DNA of 64,000 nt from Aurantiochytrium sp. KH105 (taxonomy: Eukaryota > Sar > Bigyra > Thraustochytrida > Thraustochytriidae): positions 310,001-374,000 of the forward strand of contig BGKB01000085.1 in the NCBI GenBank assembly GCA_003116975.1, read 5' to 3'. A program made the translations under genes and the position numbers. Positions 31,583 through 43,600 of this stretch are shown in pieces (positions within the stretch are counted from its first letter, which is position 1; every line of letters starts with the position of its first letter). The notes beneath the pieces were generated by a model. That model saw only the letters and a program-made list of their open reading frames with translations. It had not been told where the DNA came from and made no database searches.

Positions 31583-32980
31583 TTAGCGGCGCGACTTGCG
31601 ACGCGCGCCGCCACGACGTACTGGCCCGCGCTTCGTCTTGGCGTGAGTCCACTCGCATACAAGGCCATCCTCTCCACCGGAGAGAATCATGGCCGGCACT
31701 CCAGACGTGGGATCTGGCCGCAAAAAAGCCACCGAACGCACGTCCTTCTTGTGACCCAAATTGCTCTGCACTGTGCACAGCTTTTGAACACCCGCAAGGG
31801 TAACGTCACCGAGACAAATCGTGCCCGTGTGATCTCCAGATACCAGGAGCAAGGATTGGCTCCGCGACCCCGGCGGACCCTCGACATAGGCACAGTCGAT
31901 CAGGAAATCAGAAGGCATGCCTTGCGCTGCCAAACGCTCTCGGATCATGGGAAACTCTGCCATTGCAACCGCTTTTTGCGCGTGGAAAAGATGCAGCGTC
32001 TCAGAATGAGTCAAACAATAGAGACACTCTTGCGAAGGGCCAAAGAAACCAATCTTGCTCACCGGAGACTCCGCGTTCAGCACCGAGACAAGCGCGTCCT
32101 CCTCGGTCCGCTGCCGAATATCGAAATAACACACCAAGCCATCGAGTCCCGCCGTCGCAAGCTCCGTCTTCCGCATTGGATTGAAACGAATCTGCGTAAT
32201 GCCTTCGTAGTGAGAATCCTCGTAGCTACCCAACGGCCGCGCGGCACGTCGATCCCAAAACAAAAGCCTTGACTCTTCATCTTCGTCTGTGCCAGCTGCC
32301 AAAAGACTATTTTCCGCACCGACATCAATACTCAGAAACGGAACAGGCTCAGCTCCCGCTAATGGGGCACGAAATTTCTGTTCCATGCGGCCTGTGCGAC
32401 GATCCCACATGGCTGCGACACCATCCTCTGCACAGGTGAATACAGCATGAGGTTCGTTATGGGAGTCCCCAAAGCTTAAACCGGTGACGCGGTCCTCGTG
32501 CCCAAGCATAACCTGAGTTCCGGCCGTAGTGAGTCCACGTTCGAGGTCGTACAATCGGACGCCAAAATCGGACCACCATGATCCAGCAAGCGTCCCATCC
32601 CAATTTGTGCTAACATGCATGACGTACACATCATCGTCAAGCTCGTCTCCATCTTCCTCGTCGGCGTGGTAGTTGGAGTCACTTTCCATCATGGGAGCGC
32701 CGTCAGGAACGCCATTCTGCTGCACACCTTCTGCGGGCTTGATCGTCTTTTTGTGGGGAACTTTACTGCTGCCGCTCACGTCCACGTCATCTAGCATTGC
32801 ATCATCGTCGTCTACATTGGTCTTTTTTGCGGTAAAAGGCTGCGATCGCGATTCGTGGGAGGTTGTCTCTTGCTTTCCGGCAAGAGACGCGCCGGCATTG
32901 CTACCATTCGAATTTGTCTGTCCAGCGCAGCTTGCAACGCTGTTGACAAGCTCAAAACCGCTAATCTGCGCAGTCCTCAT
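31583..32980 (-). CDS. WD40-repeat protein, WDR89-like
   Basis: 465 aa from ATG 32980. The first 115 residues are polar and acidic (DEEDGDELDDDVYVMHV). A beta-propeller follows with repeats ending LYDLER, MWDRRTG, FWDRRAARPLG, CYFDIRQR and CEWTHAK, and with GHEDRVTGLSF, DSHYEGITQIRF and GHKKDVRSVAFL starting blades. The spacing, the SEDGL/AEDGV motifs and the basic C-terminal tail (RRGGARRKSRR) resemble WDR89. A nuclear or nucleolar scaffold role is inferred from the basic tail only. Confidence 0.83.
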   Translation of the reverse strand: MRTAQISGFELVNSVASCAGQTNSNGSNAGASLAGKQETTSHESRSQPFTAKKTNVDDDDAMLDDVDVSGSSKVPHKKTIKPAEGVQQNGVPDGAPMMESDSNYHADEEDGDELDDDVYVMHVSTNWDGTLAGSWWSDFGVRLYDLERGLTTAGTQVMLGHEDRVTGLSFGDSHNEPHAVFTCAEDGVAAMWDRRTGRMEQKFRAPLAGAEPVPFLSIDVGAENSLLAAGTDEDEESRLLFWDRRAARPLGSYEDSHYEGITQIRFNPMRKTELATAGLDGLVCYFDIRQRTEEDALVSVLNAESPVSKIGFFGPSQECLYCLTHSETLHLFHAQKAVAMAEFPMIRERLAAQGMPSDFLIDCAYVEGPPGSRSQSLLLVSGDHTGTICLGDVTLAGVQKLCTVQSNLGHKKDVRSVAFLRPDPTSGVPAMILSGGEDGLVCEWTHAKTKRGPVRRGGARRKSRR

Positions 32981-33705
32981 TCAGGTGACGTGGCGTCGCG
33001 TGGCGTTAGTAAATCTGTTCTTTTGCTTCGTGTCGAACAACATGCTGGGCCTCCCTCCACCTCCCCACTCTTTTCGACAGCACTCCCTAGCGAACAAGGA
33101 CCGGACCCTTCATTGTCTTGTCTCCTTTGGTCGTGAACTGTCTCGTCTTCACTGCAATCAACGCCCAAAACGTACCAGCGAGTGTGTGAGCGACTTGGCC
33201 GACTCTGCAGCAGCGCCTTGCGTCCTTGCCGCGTGCAAGGGGTCGACCTTGGCCGCGTGCCCCGCTTTGCTCTGCTTCGAGGCCATCTTCGCTCGCGCGA
33301 TGTCGCGCCGAAGAAGAACCCGGCCGCGCAAGGCCCGTGCGCTCCGCCTCTCGCGCTGCTCGCCGTCGTGCGCCCCGTCAGAGGCGTTCCTCTCTCCGCG
33401 ACGCCAGCGCTGCGCGCGATCGGAGTCTGCGCGGCCGAGCCAGGCAAGAACCCATCCATCCACGCCACTCGTCGCAGGAAACCGCCGATTCCGTAACGGC
33501 GCGTAACCGAGGGCGCCAGTTTCGAGCGCGTGCAGGGAGCGAGCCAGGCTCGGAGCCGGCGGATGGATATTCATTGCCAGTCGAGCATGCGCGCAGGCAG
33601 GCAGGCAGACCACATCGAGACGCCAGGGCAGCGCTGCAGCTGCACCCCCGCGCGCGACCGCTGCTCTTGGCCAGAGCCCCCGCCCCCGCGAGAAGCGGAG
33701 GGACC
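32981..33705. promoter_or_regulatory. Divergent promoter region of WDR89-like and ITFG2-like genes
   Basis: 725 bp between two divergent start codons. The plus frame is open from 33226 but contains no ATG in good context before 33706. No other feature is recognised. Confidence 0.5.
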
Positions 33706-34592
33706 ATGAACCGGCGGAAGCACAAGGTCTCGAAGCACGACAAGGCGCACGTCGAGGAGTCCTTCGACCAGCGCCAGGTTAGCCTCGTGGAGCGCGTCGA
33801 GGTCCCCTTCGAGGGCAGCCTCTTGCCGGCCGCCTGCGCGCTGGGCGATGTCGACGGCGACGGGGACCAGGAGCTCGTCGTGGGCAACTGCGACGGGAAA
33901 CTCTTTGTGTACAAGCACGGCGCGCTGCACGCGACGTACAATGATCTTGGCACGATCGTAGCCGTCTTTGTGCGGAACGACTTTGCGCGCAAAGGCGCTG
34001 CAGACATTGTTGTCATCAATGGTGAGGGCAGCTGTCACGTACTTGCAGTCTCTGCAGCGTCAGCACCCCGTGTCTCGGAAACGCTCAAACTCGAGTCGAT
34101 TGCGATCTTTGACATTCCCTGGAATGTGACCTGCGCGCATTTCTGTGACCTTTTTGAGCGAGGACAGGAATTGCTCGTGCTCGCAAGCTCACATGGCGGT
34201 CTAATCAGCGAGACGACCATTAATGCCTATCGTGTGCAGACTTCGACATTGCGGCGCTCTGGCGTGCCTCGACGCGGTCTTAACGTTGTCATCGAGTGGC
34301 CTGTGCCGGGCGCTGCGATGTCCATGTCGCACATAAAGCTACCCAACACGAAGGGCAAACTAATACTTGTTGGGCTTCAATTTGGTGGCATTGTCTCGCT
34401 CACGGCAGATGGTGGCGTCTTTCGGCACAATTTTGATGATCGCGAGAAATGCACTGCGGATAATGTCGGCAGATCTTCACCCAATGGTCCAGGCCTTGTT
34501 TCCCGCGAAGGATCCTTTGGCGCGGCAGGCATTCTTGGCCAACAGCCAGATGGGGCATTACTCGTGAGTCGCCCCACAATTGTCTTTGGACT

Positions 34593-34654
<62 letters not shown>

Positions 34655-35526
34655 TGAACACGTACTCTCCAGGAAAGGCAAATAGTGACCGCCCTTTGCA
34701 TGATTCTGCACCTGCCTCTTCTTCGTCTTCTTCGTCTTCTCTGACCGAGCCTGAGACAGCACAAACATCTGCTCGACCTCGGCCAAAGTCTACGGGAGGA
34801 AACGCCACAAATATATCGGGGCGCACCGAGGGCTCCGAGTTGCTCAGACAAGTGATGAGCCAGGGAAAACCTCAAAGTGATCTTTCAAGAAACAATTTCG
34901 ACGATGAAGAGCGGCGGGGCCTTGCAGTCCTTTGTTTTGGTAGCACGCTTCGTCTCGAGCGAATCGCTGATGCATATGCGGGCAAGGGGCCAGCCTATAT
35001 CACCAATCAACTAGTCTGGCAAGAAGAGCAACAGTGCCAACTTTTCGCCGTCCAGGCTCTCGACATCAATCAAGATGGCAACTCTGAGATTGTCTCATGC
35101 GCTTGGAATGGACTGACTTGCATCTACGATCTAGACAACAACGTTGTGCGCTATCAGTTTGAGTCTCGCGTGCAAGGCTTTTTGGCTGGTCATTACTCCT
35201 GCACGCCGGGTCAGACTTCGGCCTGTTTCATTTACGTCACATTCGACAAATCAATCGTGATCTGCCACGATGTGCGGTCCTGCGTGCAAAATATCCCGGC
35301 ATTGACGCTGCTCGACGTCTTGAGCAGACGAGGGGAATTGGACTTTGTCCTCAATCGCCTTGACGAAGCATGCCCATCCAAAGAGAAGAACGAACGCGCG
35401 CGCGCCTTGGACAAAGCAGAAGACACGGACAAAAGCGCCATTGAAGACCTCCACATTGCCAAGTTGTTGCGCAGGCAGCTTCATGCGCCACTCCAGGCAC
35501 CCTTGCCATCCTCCCCTCCAACATAA
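33706..35526 (+). CDS. ITFG2-like FG-GAP protein (KICSTOR component) with a polyglutamine tract
   Basis: 606 aa from ATG 33706 (GGACCATGA). After a basic N-terminus, VERVEVPFEGSLLP and ALGDVDGDGDQELVVGNCDG form the FG-GAP-type blade seen in ITFG2. A second propeller half includes ALDINQDGNSEIVSCAWNG (about 455-475) and IYDLDNNVVRYQF. Between the halves sits a low-complexity insert with a 19-CAG polyGln run and a Ser run. Known role of ITFG2: part of the KICSTOR complex that tethers GATOR1 to lysosomes in amino-acid control of TORC1. The C-terminus is charged and probably disordered. Other FG-GAP proteins are an alternative, but overall order and the N-terminal blade favour ITFG2. Confidence 0.82.
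34594..34650 (+). repeat. (CAG)19 in-frame, polyGln
   Basis: Nineteen uninterrupted CAG codons inside the ITFG2-like ORF, in the linker between the two propeller halves. Purity suggests recent expansion. Confidence 0.97.
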
Positions 35527-35941
35527 TGTCGCGTCGAGTCGAGATGACACCCTTCGCAAACTCGTTGTCCCCTTCCAGTTTCCACCTGCAGTCAAATTTT
35601 CCCAGAGGCTGCCCGAGCACATTTATGTGTCGCTTACTTATCCATGTTGTATATATTTTTTCTCGTGCGCGCCTCGTGATCCATCTGTGAGCCCCTCCAT
35701 CCTTTACGGATTGCCTAAAAATTCGGGGACAAACTTCATGTGTCTCCTATAACGGCTCTCGCCTCCTCAAGTGAGTAAGTTCGCGGGAGATGTTTGACAA
35801 GTAGAGAACGAAGCTCGGCCCAGTAGCCGCGAGCGCGACGGACGGTCCTGCACTCTCGCCGCAAAGAGTAAGGAGCAGAAGCGACGCTGGCACGCCCGCG
35901 CCGTCGCGCTCCACCCCGGACTCGTGTCAGGACCAAGAAAC
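35527..35941. other. Intergenic region, no gene seen
   Basis: 415 bp between two plus-strand genes; holds the 3' end of the ITFG2-like gene and the promoter of the next one. Confidence 0.5.
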
Positions 35942-37555
35942 ATGGAAAGACCACGTCTGGTTCAGGCTCAAAACCAAGCCGTCCCGCGACTGTATGGGCC
36001 TCGGAGCCATGGGGAGCCGGGTCGCCCACGAATTCCATCCCCCGTTCGCAGGGACATCCAGGGCCGTAGAGACCACGGAACTTGCGAAGGTTTCGAATCG
36101 CAGCCGCCGTTCAGCCATGTTGTTCTCAACGTTCGTGAACGAGCTTTCTGGGCCCAGGCTCTGGCGCGCGATCCTATTACACCAGAGTTTGATCGAGCGC
36201 CGGCCAGCGAGATTGTGCAGACGCTGCAACATCGAATTCGCATCGATACCTCATCAGCCGAAGAAGAGAACAAATTCTGGGCCCAGCTCGGACAGCTCGT
36301 TCGTCAAGCCCAAGAGGCACGCAAACTGGTCCGTCGCCTCGACCTTACGCTCCCACACAAAACCAGGCAGGAAACGCTCCATCAGCTCCCGCCTCAAGAT
36401 GTTCGCGTCGAGAGCGAACGGGACCTTGTACCAGACGTGGCTCCGCCATCTCCAGTCCGCAACGCACACAAACCTGGATTTTGTGCCAAAAATGTCAAGG
36501 CTACGCTTGAAGCCATGAAACGTCACAAAACCAATTCTCGTATTCAGGAGCAAGGTTGCCGCGCCCTCGTAGAACTCATCAAAGACGGAAAGAAGAAGCG
36601 CAAACAACAGGTTCAAGATCCCGAAGGCAGCTGGTCTTGCGCTGCGTGTCATTTTCGCAACAGACCCAAGGATCACGCATGCCGTATCTGTACAGGCACG
36701 GCAAAGGCCAATACATGGCACGAAATTAGCGATACTTTTAGGCCCGAAGATTCTACGACCAACGACGGTGATACTATGCCCGGTGCATCTCCAAGCAAAG
36801 TGCCCGAGTGTCAGCAGGTCCTCGATAACGCTGGCATACCAAGTATTATCGACGCCATGCGCGCCTTCGGGTCCAGCGAAAGGGTTCTGCGCGTCGCCTG
36901 CTACGCTCTTGCGCAGCTCGTCCAGGAAGACGCATCGGCTGTCCAACGCATAGCTGCGGCTGGCGGTATTGCAGAAATCCTGGCGGCAATGCAAGTTCTC
37001 TGCACGGACAGAGAGGTGCAAACGCAGTGTATGGGCATTTTAGCTTCCCCTGAACTTGCTGCAGACGAGGTCGTTCGAATTGACACCGACCACTTTGCTT
37101 CAGTCGTTTGTCAGAGCCTTTGGCGTTATCCCAAGGCAATGCGACTTCAAGCGCTCGGCTTTCTCGCGCTCGCAAATCTTGGCATGAAGTCAGATGCCGC
37201 CACGAACCTCCTTGTTTGCGATCCGCGTTTCCTCGCACATCAACGAGTGATTCGTTTGCTTCATGCCGAAGCAGAGCATAAACCAGCATCTGCCGCGCAA
37301 AATATGCACACTGTCACGTCTGGCTTGTGGCTACTCGCTACCTTGTCGCGTGAGCTCAATGACGGGTCCCACGAGAGCATACGTCAATGCATATCGCAGG
37401 CTGGCGCAGTTCAGCTTGCCATGGCGTTTCTTACAGCTCACCCTGCTCATCAAAGCATCCAGGCCAATGGCAGGATGCTCTTGGAGCGACTTGGCGTCTC
37501 ATTCCAAGAGGAGGTATCCCTGCAGGATGGCGAAACAACCTGTCTATTACAGTAA
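35942..37555 (+). CDS. Armadillo-type repeat protein with RanBP2-type zinc finger
   Basis: 537 aa from ATG 35942 (AGAAACATGG); the upstream frame begins at GTG. The N-terminal 170 residues are Arg/Pro-rich, then helical with FWAQLGQLVRQAQEARKL. An ARM-like helix (RIQEQGCRALVELIKDG) is followed by a RanBP2-type finger at about 231-252 (WSCAACHFRNRPKDHACRIC, W-x-C-x2-C-x10-C-x2-C), then four or more ARM repeats (RVLRVACYALAQLVQED, MRLQALGFLALANLG, GLWLLATLSREL). RanBP2 fingers bind ubiquitin, Ran or single-stranded RNA, and ARM repeats bind peptides. The combination suggests an adaptor, but the function is not known. Confidence 0.85.
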   Translation: MERPRLVQAQNQAVPRLYGPRSHGEPGRPRIPSPVRRDIQGRRDHGTCEGFESQPPFSHVVLNVRERAFWAQALARDPITPEFDRAPASEIVQTLQHRIRIDTSSAEEENKFWAQLGQLVRQAQEARKLVRRLDLTLPHKTRQETLHQLPPQDVRVESERDLVPDVAPPSPVRNAHKPGFCAKNVKATLEAMKRHKTNSRIQEQGCRALVELIKDGKKKRKQQVQDPEGSWSCAACHFRNRPKDHACRICTGTAKANTWHEISDTFRPEDSTTNDGDTMPGASPSKVPECQQVLDNAGIPSIIDAMRAFGSSERVLRVACYALAQLVQEDASAVQRIAAAGGIAEILAAMQVLCTDREVQTQCMGILASPELAADEVVRIDTDHFASVVCQSLWRYPKAMRLQALGFLALANLGMKSDAATNLLVCDPRFLAHQRVIRLLHAEAEHKPASAAQNMHTVTSGLWLLATLSRELNDGSHESIRQCISQAGAVQLAMAFLTAHPAHQSIQANGRMLLERLGVSFQEEVSLQDGETTCLLQ

Positions 37556-37635
37556 ACAAAAAGGACAAGATGTTGGTGCTTGTTTTTATTTTCCCAGAAT
37601 TTTTTAATTTTTCGATGGCCTGGCTTGTGGTTGGT

Positions 37636-40600
37636 CTAGATGATTGTAAAAGATGTCCAGAGATCCGCGTATGTGGCGTCGAGCAAAAGTGGCGCGTCCC
37701 CAGGCGCCGCGCCGAGGAAAATGCATTTGCGACGATCCAAAAGGGAATCCTCGTACGAGGCAATCGTTTCTTCCTCTTGAATTTGACAAATGTACTCGTC
37801 CGAGACGTAAATTTGAACTGCATCCTCCACGGTCTGCGTTGGACTCGTCACGAGCTCGAGTTTGAAGTCCAAATACTCGTCTAAATAGACTACGTAGGCA
37901 TTGGTGTCCCCACTCGAGGTAGTAAGCCGCGTCTCCAGCTGGTTTGTAGCCTTGTTGAAGATGAAATATTGTGCGTCGTAACCTTCCTCACATAAATTGG
38001 ACATGAGTTGGCCTCGGTAAGCGTTTGCCTCGAGACAAATGTTCTCTCCCTTGATTCGCAAGGGAAATCGGGAACAACTTTGAGCATAGCAATTAGCCCT
38101 CCTTGCGTTCCCGCTCCCGCATGGACACGCGTTCTCGCCTATCGTTTCATTGAGCGAGGGAAAGTTGCCGCCCAGAAGACAGTCATCAGCATACTGCTTC
38201 ATTGACGCAGGCTGAATTTGACGGTACGTGAGGTCGTCATCAAAGTTCAACACGTGGCGCCATCCTTGAGCCGGGGGCACTTCACTGTCCGTAAGAGCCT
38301 CTGCAGACGCGTAGAGACCATTTCCAGGGATCAGATCCGCATCAAAGTACCACGTTTCTGCGGACTCGTCCTTGTATAAATGAACTTGCTCCCCTTCTTC
38401 GAGGTACATGGTATCTAGCTTCGTGTACCACGTGGCCGCAGACTTTGTCGACGATCGTTTCTCGTAAACTGTATACTCGCGCGTCGCGTAGAGAGTGCGG
38501 CTTAAAAGACCGCCGCAGAGGTGGACATCGGCGTGAAATCGGCAATAATGCACGTACGTTTGGGTATTCGAATTGAGCGCCTCGATGTACGAGATGACTT
38601 CACACGCGGATGACTCTTCGCAGATATCCATGCAGGTCTGAGCGTCGATTTCCCCGGATTCTGCGCTCGCGTACATGGACCATACGGATCGGCTCGTGCG
38701 CGGGTCCGTCACGTAAACTCGGCACGCAGCCTCGGTCGTTGTTATGTAGTAACCGGGATAGGCGCGATAACCAGACGTCGTTGAATAACGCTGGACGTAC
38801 ACTCCATTCAGTTCCGGGGTCGTAACGCCATCCGACCGCGACGACACTGTTCGTATGTCATTGACTCGAAGGTACGTACAGTTTCCCGTGGCCGGGCACG
38901 TTGTTGACATGGCGTTGAGCTCGCCGCGCCATTGAAAGTACCGCGGCGCTGGATACTCGTGCAGTTGAGGGGTTTCTAGCGTAGCATCAATGCAGAATGC
39001 GCGAAAAAATGTCCCCGAGGCCGATGCTACGCCTTCTTCATACTCGTGTCCGTCCAGATAATTAATTGGATCTGTCGGATCTGCGAGCTTAATCGTGTTG
39101 GCAAGACCACTGCTTGTATAAATCTGAATAACGGCCTGCGAAGCCTCAAGTGGCTCCGCGCCGCTTTGTAGTGTTGCAAGTGCTTCCGCGGAAAGCGTTC
39201 CATTTGACAGCAACGCATACATGGAAGTATAGTCGATGGACGTTCCGGAATTGCAGTGGTACTCGAGAGCACCACATCGCGTATTCGGTCCACAGCAAGG
39301 GCTCTCGAGTGGACATGTCGCAAGGTTTCCATCGTCGGTAAGGTAGTCCGGACGATTGCACAAGAGATCTTCACGGGTCCACGTCGTCCACTCGTCGTCG
39401 AGAAAAATGCGGTAGTCGATGGAGTAGCGCGACAGGCAGTATGCGTCGCTAAGACCGCAAGAGCCCTGGGTGATGTGACAGCAAGGCCGCAACTCCCGGA
39501 GTCCGTCACCCCAGGTGACCGCGACTGGCGGACACTGCGCGGGTTCCCCACTTTCCAGAGGATAGTTCGGACCACAATGGCCGTCGTCGCGATGCATCTT
39601 GTACGTACTCGAAGCCACTGGTTTCGTGCGACCTGCGACGAAGCGATATATGCTCGAGCGCAGCTGCGTAAAGAGAATGACTTGCATTGCCTTGCCATTT
39701 GCCTGTAGGGCCGTATCCGACCGAATGAGCTTGGCGCCACCGCAGCTGCATGCGTCATCAGACAGCATTTTACTGCTCACCTTGCAGGAATCGCCTTCCT
39801 CGCTGGACTCGAATTCGACAATGAGATCTACTTCGAGAGATTCAGACTCAAAGGCCACAAGCATCGATCCCTCTTCCACAACACGTGCTACTTCGACGTC
39901 AATCGTGGTGGCCTGCTCGTCAACGGAAAAGGTGGCCACGCGCGTGTGAAAGACTGCAGCGCCGAGCACTTGCACCTCATCCTCGGTGTAGCCAAGTGCT
40001 GCCGCCGCAAGACCGGGGGCGTGGTCAATGACAAGTGTATAGGAGCCACTTTCGAGGTCTGGCAGAACAAAGCTCGAGTTTCGAATGGCAAGTTTTACCA
40101 GCGAACTCGTTTCGTTGCTGTCGGAGGCACACGAAGTGATTCCGGCCGTGCTTGTCTCTGTCAACTCTGTAGCGGACCCACTCGTAAGCTCCACGACATC
40201 AACTTCAACATCCGCAGCGTAGAAATGTTGCACGTTCTCGTATGCTGGCACCGTTCCACGGAACAAGCGCAAGGTCGCCTCGACACCGAGGCCTGCCTGA
40301 ATGTCGACCACAGATCCTTGGACTGCAAATGTCTCGGCCTCCTCACTCGATGATTCGGCGACACTATCATCCGGGAGCGAAAACCCGTCGTTAGGAATGC
40401 AGAGACTAAAGGAGAATTCCGAAACAATGGGTGTCTTGCGCCCGGCCACGCCGCAATACGATTTGGCCCATTTCCACTGGTAAGATTGAATGTAATCAGA
40501 GGTGCCTTGCTCCAGAGGCCGGGCGTCTCGCGGGAAACCAACGTCATCGTCATAGTTGGCATAGCTCCACCGATTCGTGCCGTTGACCATGTCAGCTTCC

Positions 40601-43600
40601 GTAGGATAGAGCGTAAAGTTCTTGTTGATGAGATGGGTGCCATTGAGACTTGACCAATTATCAAGCATTATGGAATATGCGGAAAAGCCGTTGGGAACCT
40701 CTTGGTCGAGAAGAACGTAGTAGAGATATGGCTCTTCAGCAATTTCATATCGCCATGAACGACTCAGCGCAAAAAGGGCATTGATAATTTGCTCACCCAA
40801 GTTGTATGTTACCCGGCAATCCTTTTGATGGAAAACGGTTGTCCACTCTCCATCGGGACAGCCGCTCCCGCTTGCGTCGCTGCCATCATTCTCGTAAGAG
40901 CAAATGAGCGGATTCGTTTCACATGCTCCTTCTTGGCTGCAAATCGTCCACAGCACACTGTCGACATCTGTCATGAGATCCGTGAGAACTTCATTGGGAA
41001 CACAGCGCGGCGTCGGCTGCGGTGTTGGCTCTTGCGTCGGCTGCATGCTGCAATCGTAACCTACGTACCCTGTGTTGCAGTAGCACGCGCCAAGGGTAGG
41101 ACAACCCGCTGTTGCGGCGAGATCTGCGTCGCAGCAAACGCCTTGACCTGAACAGGTGCGTGTCGGGGGACAGACCTCAACGGTCGCATCGGATGAGCAC
41201 GGCAAAGCTTGTAGATACTCGTTCGAGGACAGATCGACCTTTTCCAGCGCATTCTGTATCGCAACGACTTTGGCATTGTACTTGGATGCATAGATATTCT
41301 CCACGCGCACTTCCACGGTGTAGGTTCCAGCGCTCGACAGGAGTGTCGGCGAAGAGATGATTGCAAGCTCGTCCCAGCACGCAAGCTCAGTCTCACGTAA
41401 TCTTGTCACGAGCGGATGCGTGATGGCCGCTACCTGAAACCGTGGCGATGCGGCAACACGATCGAGCAAGTAAGCATCGCTAAGTCCTGCAATGGAAAAG
41501 TCCATCGTCACGTTATAAACGTCATCCAATGCCTGTACCAGAGAAACGGAACATGAGGACGCTTCACTCAAAAGAGTGCCGCAGCGCGCCGTCACCAGGG
41601 ATTCCTTGAGTTCGTCAGGATCAATTTCTCGATCGCAGTCGGCGAGACTCGTAACTTCGAGCGAGAAGGACTCTGTCCACACCGCGCGAAATTGCGAAAG
41701 GCTTGCAAAGGAGGCATCGCCAGCATGATTGCGCGCTGTGGACTCGACGAGGTCCTGGATCCCCTGGTATGCGTCCTCAAGCCAACCAAAGTTGCAGCTT
41801 GAGAACGATAGCTCTGCAAACGGCTCGCGGTATGTTGTAGGGCGGAGAGTCGGAAACAATGTCGGGGCATGCGTTGGGTGCGCAGTTGGTGTCTTGGTCG
41901 GCGAGGACGTTGGCGACACCGTTGGTGCATTCGTCGGAGATGTTGTCGGCGACAACGTCGGTGCATTCGTCGGAGATGTTGTCGGCGACAATGTCGGGCG
42001 GTGTGTCGGTGCCTCGGTGGGCGCGTCTGTAGGAGATAGTGTGGGTCTCGCCGTCGGATCCGTGGGAGCCATTGTCGGCGTCTCCGAAGGACTTTGCGTG
42101 GGGGTCATGGTTGGGTCTGTGGGCGCTCGCGTTGGCGTATCCGTCGGCGCATCTGTGGGCGCTTCCGTCGGAGAATCCGTGGGTGACGTTGTGGGCGAGT
42201 TCGTCGGCGTATCCGTGGGAGCCTTTGTGGGCGAGTTCGTTGGCGTATCCGTGGGAGCATTTGTGGGTGCATCCGTGGGCGCCTTCGTGGGTGCATCCGT
42301 GGGCACCTTTGTTGGTGCATCTGTGGGAGCGTCTGTAGGCGCGTCCGTGGGCGCATCCGTCGGTGTCTCCGTCGGGGCGTCCGTGGGCGCGTCAGTCGGG
42401 GCGTCCGTAGGAGCATCTGTTGGAGCCATCGTGGGCGCGTCCGTGGGTGCATCCGTGGGCGCATCGGTCGGCGCATTCGTAGGAGTGTCAGTCGGAGCAT
42501 CCGTGGGCGCATCTGTGGGGGCATCTGTTGGGCGCTGCGTTGGGTCCGTGGGACTCTTCGTCGGCGAGGCGCTTGGCGACAGCGTCGGGCTCATTGTCGG
42601 CGGCGTCGGTGCCTTTGTGGGCGTGTCCGTAGGCGCATCCGAAGGGAATAGGGTCGGTGCATCCGTAGGCGCATCTGTAGGAAAGAGGGTGGGCGTGTTC
42701 GTGGGAGCACTCGTGGGTGCCATCGTCGGCGTCGCCGTGGGTCTTGCAGTAGGCATGCGCGTTGGCAGAGGGGTTGGGTTGGGGGTAATGGTGTTGTCAC
42801 AAGCAAGGTACTCGAGATGTTGGGCGCATGATTCCTCGTACGCAATGCAGTAACCGGTTACAGGGTTCTTACAGAGAAGATCGTCTTCGGCCAGATCTTG
42901 GGATGCTAAGCTTTTGCACCCGCATGCCTCGAGCGAACTGGGCGAGAGCGTAATGTTGCCGAGATCCATGAGCGAGGCTGGCTCGACATTGAATGCGCTG
43001 CCTTGGCTTGACGTAAAGTAGTCATGAGTGATTGTCATACCAAAGTGATATTGAAGTCCCGAGTCGACGGTTGTGAATTCTGGAATGACAATCTCAAAGT
43101 ACCCATCGAGATCGGTCGTTTGAATCTTGTTTGTATTGGCCGCGGACGTGCCAACACAATCGGTGAGCGCAATGCCGTCCTCCTCCTCCCAGGAGCAGCA
43201 CGGACTCAGACAAGAGCCATAAACGCCACTGTATTGCGTGCATTCCTCCGTACACTCCGAGTTGTTGGTTGCATTTGCTGCAGCAAGACACTCTCCCGCA
43301 CGAATACTCCACACGCGCACGTAAGCGCCGTCAACCGGTGATCCATCCGTGCTGACAACGCGACCCGTGATATAGGTGGAGCTTGCCACACGAAAGGTTG
43401 CGGCCGGGACCGCAGAGTAGATCGTGTAGTAATTGATGCACTCCGTCGAGTCCCTTCGCTGGATCGTAATGCCGTCCTCGTGACCAGGACTGCAGCTGGT
43501 TGGATAAATGCGCACATCAGGAGCATACGAGCCCCAGATGCGGTTGATAATAAGAGTCTGCTCGTCCGTCAGGTAGACCTCAGCCCCGTTGGCATTCTCG

